NCBI RefSeq assembly: GCF_002966125.1 | Contig: NZ_CP027062.1 | Span: forward strand, 1-64,000 | Source of the DNA: Pukyongia salina | Lineage (GTDB): Bacteria; Bacteroidota; Bacteroidia; Flavobacteriales; Flavobacteriaceae | Length of the DNA: 64,000 bases | Direction: 5' to 3' | In this document: positions 33,321 through 41,430 of the stretch, one piece after another | How the letters are laid out: the number at the start of each line of letters is the position of its first letter | Position numbering within the stretch: the first letter of the stretch is position 1 | Made by a program: the position numbers and the translations under genes | The notes under the pieces: model-generated | What the model was told of the DNA's origin: nothing | Seen by the model: only the letters and a program-made list of their open reading frames with translations | The model's database searches: none

Positions 33321-35495
33321 TTACAGATTATCGAGCTGGTTATCACTGCCGTCCTCACTGATGGTCCAGAAGAACCCAATGAAGAAAAATTGATCGGCAG
33401 CAGGGGTGAGTGCCCGACGGTTGAAGTTACCGTTCGCATCGGCGGTGGAAGCATATTGATAGCCATTAATATTATTGAAACCAAACACGTTGTTCACAGA
33501 GAAATACAATATCTTTTGTTGAGAGATCAGGTAAGCCCAGTTAAAACTCACACTGTTGTAGGCTTTAGTCTTCTCCTGAAGAAATCCTGGCCGGTTAGGA
33601 TTGGTGTAAGTACGGCCACTACTGTAGGTGTGGCTAAAACCAATCTGACTCTTCCAGTCGTTGATCCACCATTTTACTACGGTGTTCAAGTTGTGCTTAT
33701 TGGCAAATGAGGGAGTGGCAGAAACGGGGTAATCTCTGTACATACGTTCGGTGTCCAGAAATGAATAGCTCAGCCAGTAATCCACATTCTTGATCGATTT
33801 ATTATCCCTCCAGAAAAAATCGAACCCCTGGGCAAAACCATCACCATTATTGGCAAAATTACTTTCGAATCCGGGAAACTCATTATTGAAAGTTACCAGG
33901 TTGCTATACTCTTTGCGATAGGCCTCCGCTCTCAGAATTCGATTTTCGGCAACATATTGATAGTTTAGGATGTAATGCTGGGTTTTCCTGGCTTCAAGAT
34001 CCTGGTTAAATTTAAGTACGTCGTTGAGTGGTTGCTGGTAGAAGTCGCCATAAGCCACAGAAATCTGGCTGTTCTTTCCGGTTTTATAGGCAACCGATGT
34101 TCGGGGCGAGAAGGTAAACTCATCAAACAGCTCGCTGTACTCGCCTCTGGCTCCAATCTTTACGGCAAACTTTCGGGAAAAAATCAAGTCTGTTTCAGCA
34201 AAAGCCGCAGATATACCATTATTGAAACCGTATCGGGCGGTAGCGAAATCGCTATTGAACTCTTCTACATAATCGGTTAGAAATTGTTCAACCCCAAAAT
34301 TTAATTTGAAACGGTTACTAAATCTCTTTCTGAATCTAACTTTAAAATGAGCCGAATTTTCGGTATTATCGATATCGTCACCCTGCACCGTTATGTTGTT
34401 CTGTGCTCGTGTAAAACTCCCTCCTACCTGAAATTTCCAGCTATTGTTAAGGTCGCCCGCATAACCAGCGTTGGTATAAAAATTATAATTCTTCAGTTTA
34501 AATCTCAACCCTTCCGGCAGATTGATATCTTCTTGGGTTAGTTCGAAGTTACTGGTATCGAATGCAGCATATACCTTTAACAGCCCCGATTTAAATTTAT
34601 TTCTGAATACGGTTTCGCCCGCCAGGGCTTCGAAAGGTTTTTCCCAATCGTTCCTGTCTGGAAACGCAGCGATATACGGCGCGAGATTTATATAACTGGT
34701 GTTGAAACTTAACGAGCTGTTCTCCCATTTTTGAGTATTGCCTACACCTCCACCTACACTCATAAGGGCGATATCGGTTTTTTCCTGGTCTGGTTCGTCT
34801 ATGGTGTTTAGTAAAAGTACCGAAGACAAAGCCTGGCCGTATTCGGCAGAATACCCCCCGGTTGAAAAGGTGATCCCATCGAAAAGAAACGGACTATACC
34901 TTCCACGAGTAGGGATGTTATTGGTGGTGGGAGTATAGGGTGTAAAAACCCTGATCCCATCGATAAAGATCTGTGTTTCTCCCGCATCACCCCCTCTTAC
35001 AAAAAGTCTTCCGTCTTCTGCTACTGTGGTGGTACCGGGTAAGGTCTGTAAAGCACCCACAAAATCCCCCAGGGCGCTGGCAGTAGTCACCACGTCCAAG
35101 GGTTTAAGAACAGACACCTTACTGTTGTCGCTGGCTTCCAGGGTTCCGGCGCTAATAACAACCGTTTCCAGGGAGTTAACATCCTCACGAAGCCGAATGT
35201 TGAGATTGGTCATCTGTGAAACGTCTGCTGCCATCATAAAGGATTCGAAAGAGAGATAAGAAGCAATTAACGTTTGCACACCAGTTTCGGATGTTTGAAA
35301 ACTGAATTTTCCCCCGGCATCGGTGGTGACTCCATCATAGGTGCCTTCCAGGTACACATTGGCACCCTCGATCGGCGTTCCGTTTCTTTCGGTAACAATG
35401 CCATCAATGGTAGTTTGAGCAACACCCGATTGAGCCGCGATCAAAAAGATAAATACAATAAGTAAGCTTGGTAGTTGAAGTATGGTACGTTTCAT
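33321..35495 (-). CDS. TonB-dependent outer membrane receptor
   Basis: The protein has 724 residues. A signal peptide (to about residue 26) is followed by a CarboxypepD_reg-like domain at 28-112 (DGIVTERNGTPIEGANVYLEG). The plug is at about 125-225 (VLKPLDVVTTASALGDFVGALQ, then LFVRGGDAGETQIFIDGIRV). The rest is beta-barrel strands ending with an aromatic residue region. It imports a ligand (siderophore, sugar or peptide, not assignable) with TonB energy. No SusD partner follows, so it is not a classical SusCD pair. It is transcribed alone, with an exact -7 element upstream. Confidence 0.92.
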   Translation of the reverse strand: MKRTILQLPSLLIVFIFLIAAQSGVAQTTIDGIVTERNGTPIEGANVYLEGTYDGVTTDAGGKFSFQTSETGVQTLIASYLSFESFMMAADVSQMTNLNIRLREDVNSLETVVISAGTLEASDNSKVSVLKPLDVVTTASALGDFVGALQTLPGTTTVAEDGRLFVRGGDAGETQIFIDGIRVFTPYTPTTNNIPTRGRYSPFLFDGITFSTGGYSAEYGQALSSVLLLNTIDEPDQEKTDIALMSVGGGVGNTQKWENSSLSFNTSYINLAPYIAAFPDRNDWEKPFEALAGETVFRNKFKSGLLKVYAAFDTSNFELTQEDINLPEGLRFKLKNYNFYTNAGYAGDLNNSWKFQVGGSFTRAQNNITVQGDDIDNTENSAHFKVRFRKRFSNRFKLNFGVEQFLTDYVEEFNSDFATARYGFNNGISAAFAETDLIFSRKFAVKIGARGEYSELFDEFTFSPRTSVAYKTGKNSQISVAYGDFYQQPLNDVLKFNQDLEARKTQHYILNYQYVAENRILRAEAYRKEYSNLVTFNNEFPGFESNFANNGDGFAQGFDFFWRDNKSIKNVDYWLSYSFLDTERMYRDYPVSATPSFANKHNLNTVVKWWINDWKSQIGFSHTYSSGRTYTNPNRPGFLQEKTKAYNSVSFNWAYLISQQKILYFSVNNVFGFNNINGYQYASTADANGNFNRRALTPAADQFFFIGFFWTISEDGSDNQLDNL

Positions 35496-35585
35496 TTAGT
35501 TGTTTAATTATTTAGAATGCTCAAATTTGAAACGAATCTTCCTACCCCATAAATTAAACATACCGAATTGTTGTATTTAAGCTCT

Positions 35586-35593
35586 CAAATGTA
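35586..35593 (-). promoter_or_regulatory. Possible promoter element of the TonB receptor gene
   Basis: On the minus strand this reads TACATTTG, an exact match to TAnnTTTG. No TTG is visible at the -33 distance. Transcription would start near 35579, giving a leader of about 85 bases. Confidence 0.4.
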
Positions 35594-35645
35594 AAAAATT
35601 AAGATTTCACCTTAATCACGTATCTTTAAAGAAAACAAATAGGTC

Positions 35646-36653
35646 ATGAAAAAAATGTCTACCCTCTTACTGTCTGTTTTGTTATTCTGGACTGCTTCAG
35701 CCCAGGATACTTTTTCCATTATCGCCGTGGATCCTGTGACGAAAGAAGTAGGATCTGCAGGGGCTTCCTGTGTAACCGGGGTAGGTGCCTCGGGAATTAT
35801 CGATATCATTACAGACATTATCCCCGGTCGTGGAGGGATCAATTCACAAGCATATGTTTGCATCCCTAATATCAATTTGCAAAACGGTATCATGCGAATG
35901 GATCTTGGTGATTCTCCTTCAGAAATAATAAACTGGTTAATTAACAATGATGCCTGTTCCTCTCAGAGTTTCGATCCTGCGTTCAGGCAGTATGGAATTG
36001 CCGATTTCGACGAGAACGGCGATCCGCGAACTGCGGGTTTTACAGGAAATATGACAGACGATTACAAGGAAGACCGACAGGGAGCCACGTATAGCATTCA
36101 GGGGAATATACTGCTGGATCAAACCGTGATAGATAATATGGAGAATAACTTCAACGGTACCGTGGGGACTCTCGCAGATAAACTTATGGCGGCTTTACAG
36201 GGGGCTAACTTTGCAGGAGCAGATCAACGCTGTCTTGCAGCAGGGACCTCCTCAACTACCGCCTACCTGCTGGTGTATAAAGAAGACGACCTCCCCGGAG
36301 ATCCTTACCTGCGCCTCAATGTGGGACAGCAACCATCGGGAACAGAGCCAATCGATATACTTCAGGATCTGTATGATAATTTCCTGGCTTTTGAAGAAAA
36401 TACGATAAAATCGAACCTGCGTTTATACCCCAATCCTGCCACAGACAGGATCGTCCTGGAACGGACAGCCGAATTGCAGATCGAGGTAATTACCGTATTC
36501 GATATAAATGGTAAGAGGATGTTTTCTGAAAAAATTTCAGAAGCAAATAATTTACAAATTGAGATCAATGTCTCAACCCTTCCAAGTGGAATATACTTTT
36601 TGAGAATAAACAGCTCTGAAGGTAATACAGCCTTTCAATTTGTGAAACAATAA
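35646..36653 (+). CDS. DUF1028 domain protein with T9SS sorting tail
   Basis: This 335-residue secreted protein starts with a signal peptide (LLLSVLLFWTASAQ). DUF1028 (an Ntn-hydrolase-like fold, about residues 20-220) begins TFSIIAVDPVTKEVGSAGAS and continues with GIINTQAYV-type and MMALQGA-like segments. The last 80 residues are a T9SS type A sorting tail (LRLYPNPATDRIVL, FDINGKRMF, LPSGIYFLRI). It is therefore sent outside the cell or anchored on its surface. The reaction is unknown; DUF1028 proteins are suspected peptidases or amidases. A strong terminator follows. Confidence 0.88.
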   Translation: MKKMSTLLLSVLLFWTASAQDTFSIIAVDPVTKEVGSAGASCVTGVGASGIIDIITDIIPGRGGINSQAYVCIPNINLQNGIMRMDLGDSPSEIINWLINNDACSSQSFDPAFRQYGIADFDENGDPRTAGFTGNMTDDYKEDRQGATYSIQGNILLDQTVIDNMENNFNGTVGTLADKLMAALQGANFAGADQRCLAAGTSSTTAYLLVYKEDDLPGDPYLRLNVGQQPSGTEPIDILQDLYDNFLAFEENTIKSNLRLYPNPATDRIVLERTAELQIEVITVFDINGKRMFSEKISEANNLQIEINVSTLPSGIYFLRINSSEGNTAFQFVKQ

Positions 36654-36673
36654 CAAACAAATTAATATCTATC

Positions 36674-36700
36674 AACCACCTCCAATAGGTGGTTTTTTTT
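36674..36700 (+). terminator. Rho-independent terminator of the DUF1028 gene
   Basis: The stem AACCACCT / AGGTGGTT is followed by eight T residues. Confidence 0.9.
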
Positions 36701-36736
36701 GAATTTATAGTATCTTGAAGATCGAAATTATTGGTT

Positions 36737-37333
36737 ATGACAACGGCTAAAAAAGTAAGCGATTATATAAGAAAACATGAACGCTGGAGTGAGCAACTTA
36801 CTCAATTACGAGAGATCTTTCAGCAAACAGAACTACTAGAAGAGGTAAAATGGGGCAGCCCCACCTACACCTTAAACGGTAAACTAATAGCGGGTCTTGG
36901 CGCTTTTAAAAACCATTTTGGAATTTGGTTTCACCAGGGGGTATTTTTAAAAGACCGGCATAATAAGCTGGTGAACGCACAGGAAGGTAAGACCAAGGCG
37001 CTACGGCAATGGAAATTTGTAGAAGGAGACCCCATCGAGCCGGAAATTGTCGCGCAGTATATCCAGGAAGCCATAGAAAATTCCCTGGCAGGTAAAGAAG
37101 TGAAACCAGAACGGAAAAAAGGGGTGGTCATCCCCGATCTATTAAAGCAGGCTATGGCAGGAAACCCGAAGTTGAAAGAGGCTTTTCACGCCTTAACTCC
37201 GGGAAAACAAAGAGAATATGCAGAATATATTGGATCTGCAAAAAGGGAGGCAACTAAAGAAAGCCGACTCGAAAAGATCTCTCCCATGATCTTAGAGGGG
37301 ATAGGATTATACGATAAATACAAGAACTGTTGA
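36737..37333 (+). CDS. DUF1801/YdeI-like family protein
   Basis: This protein has 198 residues from the ATG at 36737; an in-frame TTG lies at 36731. The N-terminal domain (LREIFQQTELLEEVKWGSPT, LGAFKNHFGIWFHQG) is the DUF1801 fold. The C-terminal part (FHALTPGKQREYAEYIGSAK, then TKESRLEKI) is the OmdA-like helical hairpin also seen in the protein at 13425-13922. Function is unknown. It follows the DUF1028 terminator by about 36 bases and is followed by the cyclase gene after 19 bases, suggesting one transcript with the latter. Confidence 0.82.
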   Translation: MTTAKKVSDYIRKHERWSEQLTQLREIFQQTELLEEVKWGSPTYTLNGKLIAGLGAFKNHFGIWFHQGVFLKDRHNKLVNAQEGKTKALRQWKFVEGDPIEPEIVAQYIQEAIENSLAGKEVKPERKKGVVIPDLLKQAMAGNPKLKEAFHALTPGKQREYAEYIGSAKREATKESRLEKISPMILEGIGLYDKYKNC

Positions 37334-37352
37334 GCCGTAAAAATAGGTGTAG

Positions 37353-38462
37353 ATGAGTAGCTATAAAACCAGGCGTTTTTGGCAATATTTCCGGAAATCC
37401 TTATGGATACTAATCGTCTGGGTCCTAATTAACAATATTATTTTTTTCCTGGAGTATTTCAGCCTGGTTAGTAACAGATATCTTACTTCAGATTACGATC
37501 TCAAATCGGCCTTCATGGCGAATATGATCGTATCTGTTTCGGCCGGTCTCGTGGGAGGATTCCTTACAGTGCACCTCATGGAATACTGGTTGCGGAAATA
37601 CGCATTCTGGAAGGCGCTCGTATTCATTATAATTGCTTATACCGCAGCTGCAGTTGTTGTTAGTATACTTGGCGCTTCCTATGCTATTAGCGAACAATAC
37701 GGCTTACCAATATTTCATCCCGAAGTAAGGGAGGATATCTTTCTGTTCTTCAGATCGTGGATCTTCGTAAAGAATTTTATTATATGGCTCATCATTGTTT
37801 TGGCAACTTTAATCGTGATCATGGTGAACGACAAATACGGGCCCGGAATTTTTGCAGATTATCTTATGGGCCGCTACTTTCTGCCAAAAAATGAGCGTCG
37901 CATCTTTATGTTTGCCGATATTAAAGACGCCACCACCATAGCCGAACAATTAGGAGAACACAAATATTTCAATTTGCTGAAGGACTTTTTCCGGGACATC
38001 GCACCTGCCATCGTGCAAACACGAGGTGAGGTGTACCAGTATGTAGGAGATGAAGTTGTGATCTCCTGGAAGATGAAACACGGGATAAAAAATGGCAATG
38101 CGGTTGGATGCTTCTACCAAATGAAAGATCTCATTAAACGCAAAGGAGATAAGTATCTTGAGAAATACGGCCTGATCCCCGAATTTAAAGTGGGATTCCA
38201 TTTTGGGTCTGTGATGGTAGGAGAATTAGGGCAAATAAAACGGGATATTGCTTTTTCCGGGGATGTATTGAACACCACCTCGCGTATACAGGCCAAATGC
38301 AATGAATTGGGCGTAGACATCCTGGCTTCGCAGACTTTTTCGGAAATAGCGTATCAACTTCCACCCGGATTACGGCTTAAAAGCGTTGGGAAACAGGTTT
38401 TAAAAGGAAAAAAAGATGAGTTAGCCCTGGTAACATTCGTGGCGGATACAAGTCCCGATTAG
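37353..38462 (+). CDS. Membrane class III adenylate/guanylate cyclase
   Basis: This 369-residue protein has four transmembrane helices in the first 160 residues and a class III cyclase domain at 180-365. The two metal aspartates are D189 (FADIKDAT) and D233 (YVGDEVVISW). The transition-state pair N307/R311 is intact (GDVLNTTSR), and D298 in KRDIAFSG sits at the position that usually marks adenylate specificity. It should therefore be an active enzyme making cAMP from ATP, though specificity is an inference. The partner effector is not in the window. It follows the DUF1801/YdeI-like gene by 19 bases. Confidence 0.9.
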   Translation: MSSYKTRRFWQYFRKSLWILIVWVLINNIIFFLEYFSLVSNRYLTSDYDLKSAFMANMIVSVSAGLVGGFLTVHLMEYWLRKYAFWKALVFIIIAYTAAAVVVSILGASYAISEQYGLPIFHPEVREDIFLFFRSWIFVKNFIIWLIIVLATLIVIMVNDKYGPGIFADYLMGRYFLPKNERRIFMFADIKDATTIAEQLGEHKYFNLLKDFFRDIAPAIVQTRGEVYQYVGDEVVISWKMKHGIKNGNAVGCFYQMKDLIKRKGDKYLEKYGLIPEFKVGFHFGSVMVGELGQIKRDIAFSGDVLNTTSRIQAKCNELGVDILASQTFSEIAYQLPPGLRLKSVGKQVLKGKKDELALVTFVADTSPD

Positions 38463-38527
38463 CAATTAGGAATGAAATTTGATTTATATCCTTCAGAATA
38501 CATAAATACTAACAAAATTCTTTTATT

Positions 38528-38887
38528 ATGAAATCCGATCTGTACACTAAGACCATTCTAACCATTATTGCATTTTGTTTAACAGTGAATCTGGTGCATG
38601 AGCTGGAATTGGTTCCGAAGGCGTATGCCACAGAAACTACACCTTCTAATCTCTCAACCGAGTATGCGCTGGTTCCTATTTCTGAAGCCAATACCATGGA
38701 CGTGCGAATTGTAGATATCAATACCTACGATGAGCTTAATGTAAACCTGAAAAGTGTGGATACTTACGACGAGGTAAAGGTGAACATAAAGAGTATAGAC
38801 ACCAGTGACGAGTTGGATGTGAACATTGATGAAATAGGCGGCGGCTGGATCTCCAACGGTGGGCCCATTAAGGTAAAGATCGACTAG
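38528..38887 (+). CDS. Small secreted or membrane-anchored protein with tandem repeats
   Basis: This 119-residue protein starts with a hydrophobic signal or anchor (TILTIIAFCLTVNLVHELEL). Residues about 58-105 contain three degenerate repeats of 14-15 residues: VDINTYDELNVNLKS, VDTYDEVKVNIKS, IDTSDELDVNIDE. It then ends in GGWISNGGPIKVKID. The repeats alternate acidic and hydrophobic residues and look like strands. I recognise no family. The TAG stop overlaps the stop codon of the convergent oxidoreductase gene (CTAG). Confidence 0.75.
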   Translation: MKSDLYTKTILTIIAFCLTVNLVHELELVPKAYATETTPSNLSTEYALVPISEANTMDVRIVDINTYDELNVNLKSVDTYDEVKVNIKSIDTSDELDVNIDEIGGGWISNGGPIKVKID

Positions 38888-40158
38888 GCTTTTTTAAACG
38901 GACGAATAATGAGCCGTGCTGCTTTATCGTAATTAATGTAGTTATACGTCCAGTTGAAGAAGGTCACTACCCTGTTCCTAAATCCAATGAGGAAGAAGAG
39001 GTGGACCACCATCCACAGGAACCAGGCGAAGGTCCCTGCGAAACGCATATTCTTTATATCTGCAACGGCTCTGTTTCGGCCTATAGTAGCCATAGTACCC
39101 TTATCTGTATACTTAAAGGGTTTCATCTCCTTTCCGGCTAACTCTCGAATGATATTAAGTGCCAATCGGCGCCCCTGTTGAATTGCAGGTTGAGCTACCT
39201 GCGGATGACCATTGGGGAATGCGTGAGTTTTCATAAGCGCCACGTCCCCTAATGCAAATATATTTTGAAACCCTTCTATTTGGTTGAAAGAGTCGACTTT
39301 GTACCTATTTTGTCTCGCCACCAGGGCATTTCCATCGATACCTTGTACGGGTGCACCGGTTACTCCGGCCGCCCAGATGAAGGTAGCAGTTTTAAATAAT
39401 TTACCATCTGCTGTAACTACGGTATTTCCGTCGTACGACTTCACCATGGTATTCAAGTGGACAATTACCCCCATTCCTTCCAGGAACTTTTGTGCTTTTT
39501 TCGACGCGTGTTCACTCATAGGAGAAAGTACCCGGCTACTTCCTTCTACCAGATGAACCTGCATATCGTTGGTTTCTATTAAAGGGTAGTCGTTCTTCAG
39601 TATACTTTTTCTGAATTCGGCCAGGGCTCCCGCTAATTCAACTCCTGTGGGGCCAGCACCAGCAATGACAAAATTTAAGAGGCTTCTTCGTTCTTCGGGA
39701 TCGTCTGTTATATCGGCCTTTTCTATATTCTGAAGCATAAGACTGCGAATATTTAAAGCCTGAGGTACCGTTTTCATGGGCATGCTATGGGTCTTGATAG
39801 ATTCGTTTCCGAAGAAATTTGTCCTAGTACCCGTGGCAATAACAAGATAATCGAAGGAAAGCGGCCCAATGGAAGTTGTTAGCTGTTTCTTTTCCGGGTC
39901 TATGGCCTCTACTTCGGCTAACCTGAAATGAAAATCTTTATGCTTCCTGAAGATCTTTCGCAAGGGATAGGCAATAGAATCCGGCTCTAAGCCTGCGGTA
40001 GACACCTGGTATAACAGTGGCTGAAAAGTGTGATAATTATGCCGGTCGAAAAGTACTACCTGAGCATTGACCTTTTTAAGGTTTCTTATGAAAGAGATTC
40101 CAGCAAATCCTCCGCCTATAACAACGATACGCGGCTTATCGGTGGTGGGAATGTTCAT
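38884..40158 (-). CDS. NDH-2-like NAD(P)/FAD-dependent oxidoreductase
   Basis: This 424-residue flavoprotein has an N-terminal FAD-binding motif GGGFAGISF (15-23), a FAD-ribose motif in LDYLVIATG-like SFDYLVIATGTRT, and the NAD(P) motif VIAGAGPTGVELAGAL near residue 165. A second FAD contact is in NIFALGDVA. The C-terminal segment (FAWFLWMVVHLFFLIGFRN) is hydrophobic and would attach it to the membrane. It is most likely a type II NADH:quinone oxidoreductase that passes electrons to menaquinone without pumping protons. The start MNIPTTDKPRIV agrees with the family. The gene stands alone, with a convergent neighbour sharing its stop region. Confidence 0.9.
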   Translation of the reverse strand: MNIPTTDKPRIVVIGGGFAGISFIRNLKKVNAQVVLFDRHNYHTFQPLLYQVSTAGLEPDSIAYPLRKIFRKHKDFHFRLAEVEAIDPEKKQLTTSIGPLSFDYLVIATGTRTNFFGNESIKTHSMPMKTVPQALNIRSLMLQNIEKADITDDPEERRSLLNFVIAGAGPTGVELAGALAEFRKSILKNDYPLIETNDMQVHLVEGSSRVLSPMSEHASKKAQKFLEGMGVIVHLNTMVKSYDGNTVVTADGKLFKTATFIWAAGVTGAPVQGIDGNALVARQNRYKVDSFNQIEGFQNIFALGDVALMKTHAFPNGHPQVAQPAIQQGRRLALNIIRELAGKEMKPFKYTDKGTMATIGRNRAVADIKNMRFAGTFAWFLWMVVHLFFLIGFRNRVVTFFNWTYNYINYDKAARLIIRPFKKA

Positions 40159-40175
40159 GAAGGATGATTATATAA

Positions 40176-40183
40176 CAAAATTA
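40176..40183 (-). promoter_or_regulatory. Possible promoter element of the NDH-2-like gene
   Basis: On the minus strand this reads TAATTTTG, an exact TAnnTTTG. No TTG is visible at -33. It would start transcription about 10 bases before the ATG. Confidence 0.4.
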
Positions 40184-40282
40184 CAATAAGTAATACCGAT
40201 AGCCTGAAAAACCATCTATTTTTATGAAATTTGTAACAATGTTGTCTACTTACTTACTAATCCAACAGCTAACAGAAAACCA

Positions 40283-40777
40283 TTGACAAAGGAACTGGAA
40301 CATAGTTTTGTTGCCCAACTCGAAGAGAACCAAAACATTGTGCATAAGATCTGCCGGTTATACACCAACGACAGCGATTCGCACAATGATTTGTTTCAGG
40401 AAATAACCATACAATTATGGCGTGCATTTCCAAAATTCAGAGGGGATTCTAAGTTCAGTACCTGGATGTACAGAGTTGCACTTAATACTGCGATCACCTT
40501 GTACAGAAAGAGCAAGAGATCGGTTAAGACTCAGGATTATGAAGGAGTTAGCTTTAAAATAAGTGCCGAGGCGTACGACGATACTATTGAAGAACAGCTC
40601 AAATTAATGTATAAGGCTGTAAAGAAACTCAACGATATCGATAAAGCCTTGGTCTTTCTTTATCTGGAGGACAAATCGTATCGGGAAATTTCCGAAACAT
40701 TGGGAATCAGTGAAGTAAATGCCAGAGTGAAAATGAACCGGATCAAGGAAAAATTAAGAAAAATTTTAAATCCGTAA
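40283..40777 (+). CDS. ECF-type RNA polymerase sigma factor
   Basis: This 164-residue protein begins at a TTG, the only start that keeps the conserved N-terminus ELEHSFVAQLEENQNIVHK. Region 2 contains SHNDLFQEITIQLWRAFPKF and STWMYRVALNTAITLYRK. Region 4 contains the helix-turn-helix DKALVFLYLEDKSYREISET followed by LGISEVNARVKMNRIKEKL. The pattern is of an ECF sigma without a canonical anti-sigma factor. The gene directly downstream (5-base gap) encodes a membrane protein and probably plays that part. Confidence 0.92.
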   Translation: MTKELEHSFVAQLEENQNIVHKICRLYTNDSDSHNDLFQEITIQLWRAFPKFRGDSKFSTWMYRVALNTAITLYRKSKRSVKTQDYEGVSFKISAEAYDDTIEEQLKLMYKAVKKLNDIDKALVFLYLEDKSYREISETLGISEVNARVKMNRIKEKLRKILNP

Positions 40778-40782
40778 GCGAT

Positions 40783-41430
40783 ATGGATGAATTAGAAGTA
40801 TTAAAGAAAGAATGGCAGTCCAGGGAGCAGGAATTCCCCAGGTTGTCGTCTAAAGAGATCTACCCGATGTTATTGCGTAAATCCTCTTCCCTCGTGAAAT
40901 GGATTTTCTACATTAGTATCGCCGAACTGGTCCTGTGGACCTCCCTTGCTTTTGTGGCACCTGAGTCGAGTAAACAGATCAATGAAGCCATGGGTCTAAA
41001 AGGAACATTAACCACGGTGAGTATTATTGGTTATGTGATCACTATAGTCTTCATCATTCTATTTTACAAGAATTATCGCTCGATAAAAGTTACAGATTCA
41101 ATAAAGAATTTAATGCGAAACATCCTCCGTACACGGAAAACTGTTCAGTATTTTGTCTATTATAACATAGGAGCCGCCATAGTGCTGCTTACTTATACCA
41201 ATATCTTTTACTACTCAAAAAAAGAAACCCTATACGAAACATTTGCGAAGTACAGTGAAGACTATGCAGCCATCCCTGCCGAGACCTTCACAGATTATTT
41301 CTTTCTCATTCAGATCGTGGTGGGAGCGGCTTTTGTTCTATTACTCGTGTTGTTTTATTACCTGGTATATGGACTGCTGTTACGCAGATTAAAGCGCAAC
41401 TACCGCGAATTAAAGAAGATCGAGGTTTAA
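40783..41430 (+). CDS. Membrane protein coupled to the ECF sigma factor
   Basis: This 215-residue protein has a cytoplasmic N-terminal part of about 40 residues (DELEVLKKEWQSREQEF) and four transmembrane helices (for example IFYISIAELVLWTSLAFV, VSIIGYVITIVFIILFY, YYNIGAAIVLLTYTNIF and the last near 180-200). No ZAS or RskA motif is visible. Because it follows the sigma factor by 5 bases it may act as the membrane anchor or anti-sigma; this is inference from position only. Its TAA overlaps the stop of the convergent acyltransferase gene. Confidence 0.75.
   Translation: MDELEVLKKEWQSREQEFPRLSSKEIYPMLLRKSSSLVKWIFYISIAELVLWTSLAFVAPESSKQINEAMGLKGTLTTVSIIGYVITIVFIILFYKNYRSIKVTDSIKNLMRNILRTRKTVQYFVYYNIGAAIVLLTYTNIFYYSKKETLYETFAKYSEDYAAIPAETFTDYFFLIQIVVGAAFVLLLVLFYYLVYGLLLRRLKRNYRELKKIEV

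Noticed and set aside
33300-33710. Long open frame on the plus strand within the TonB receptor gene
   Set aside because: The receptor on the minus strand is complete and well matched; the plus frame has no recognisable protein and is a shadow.
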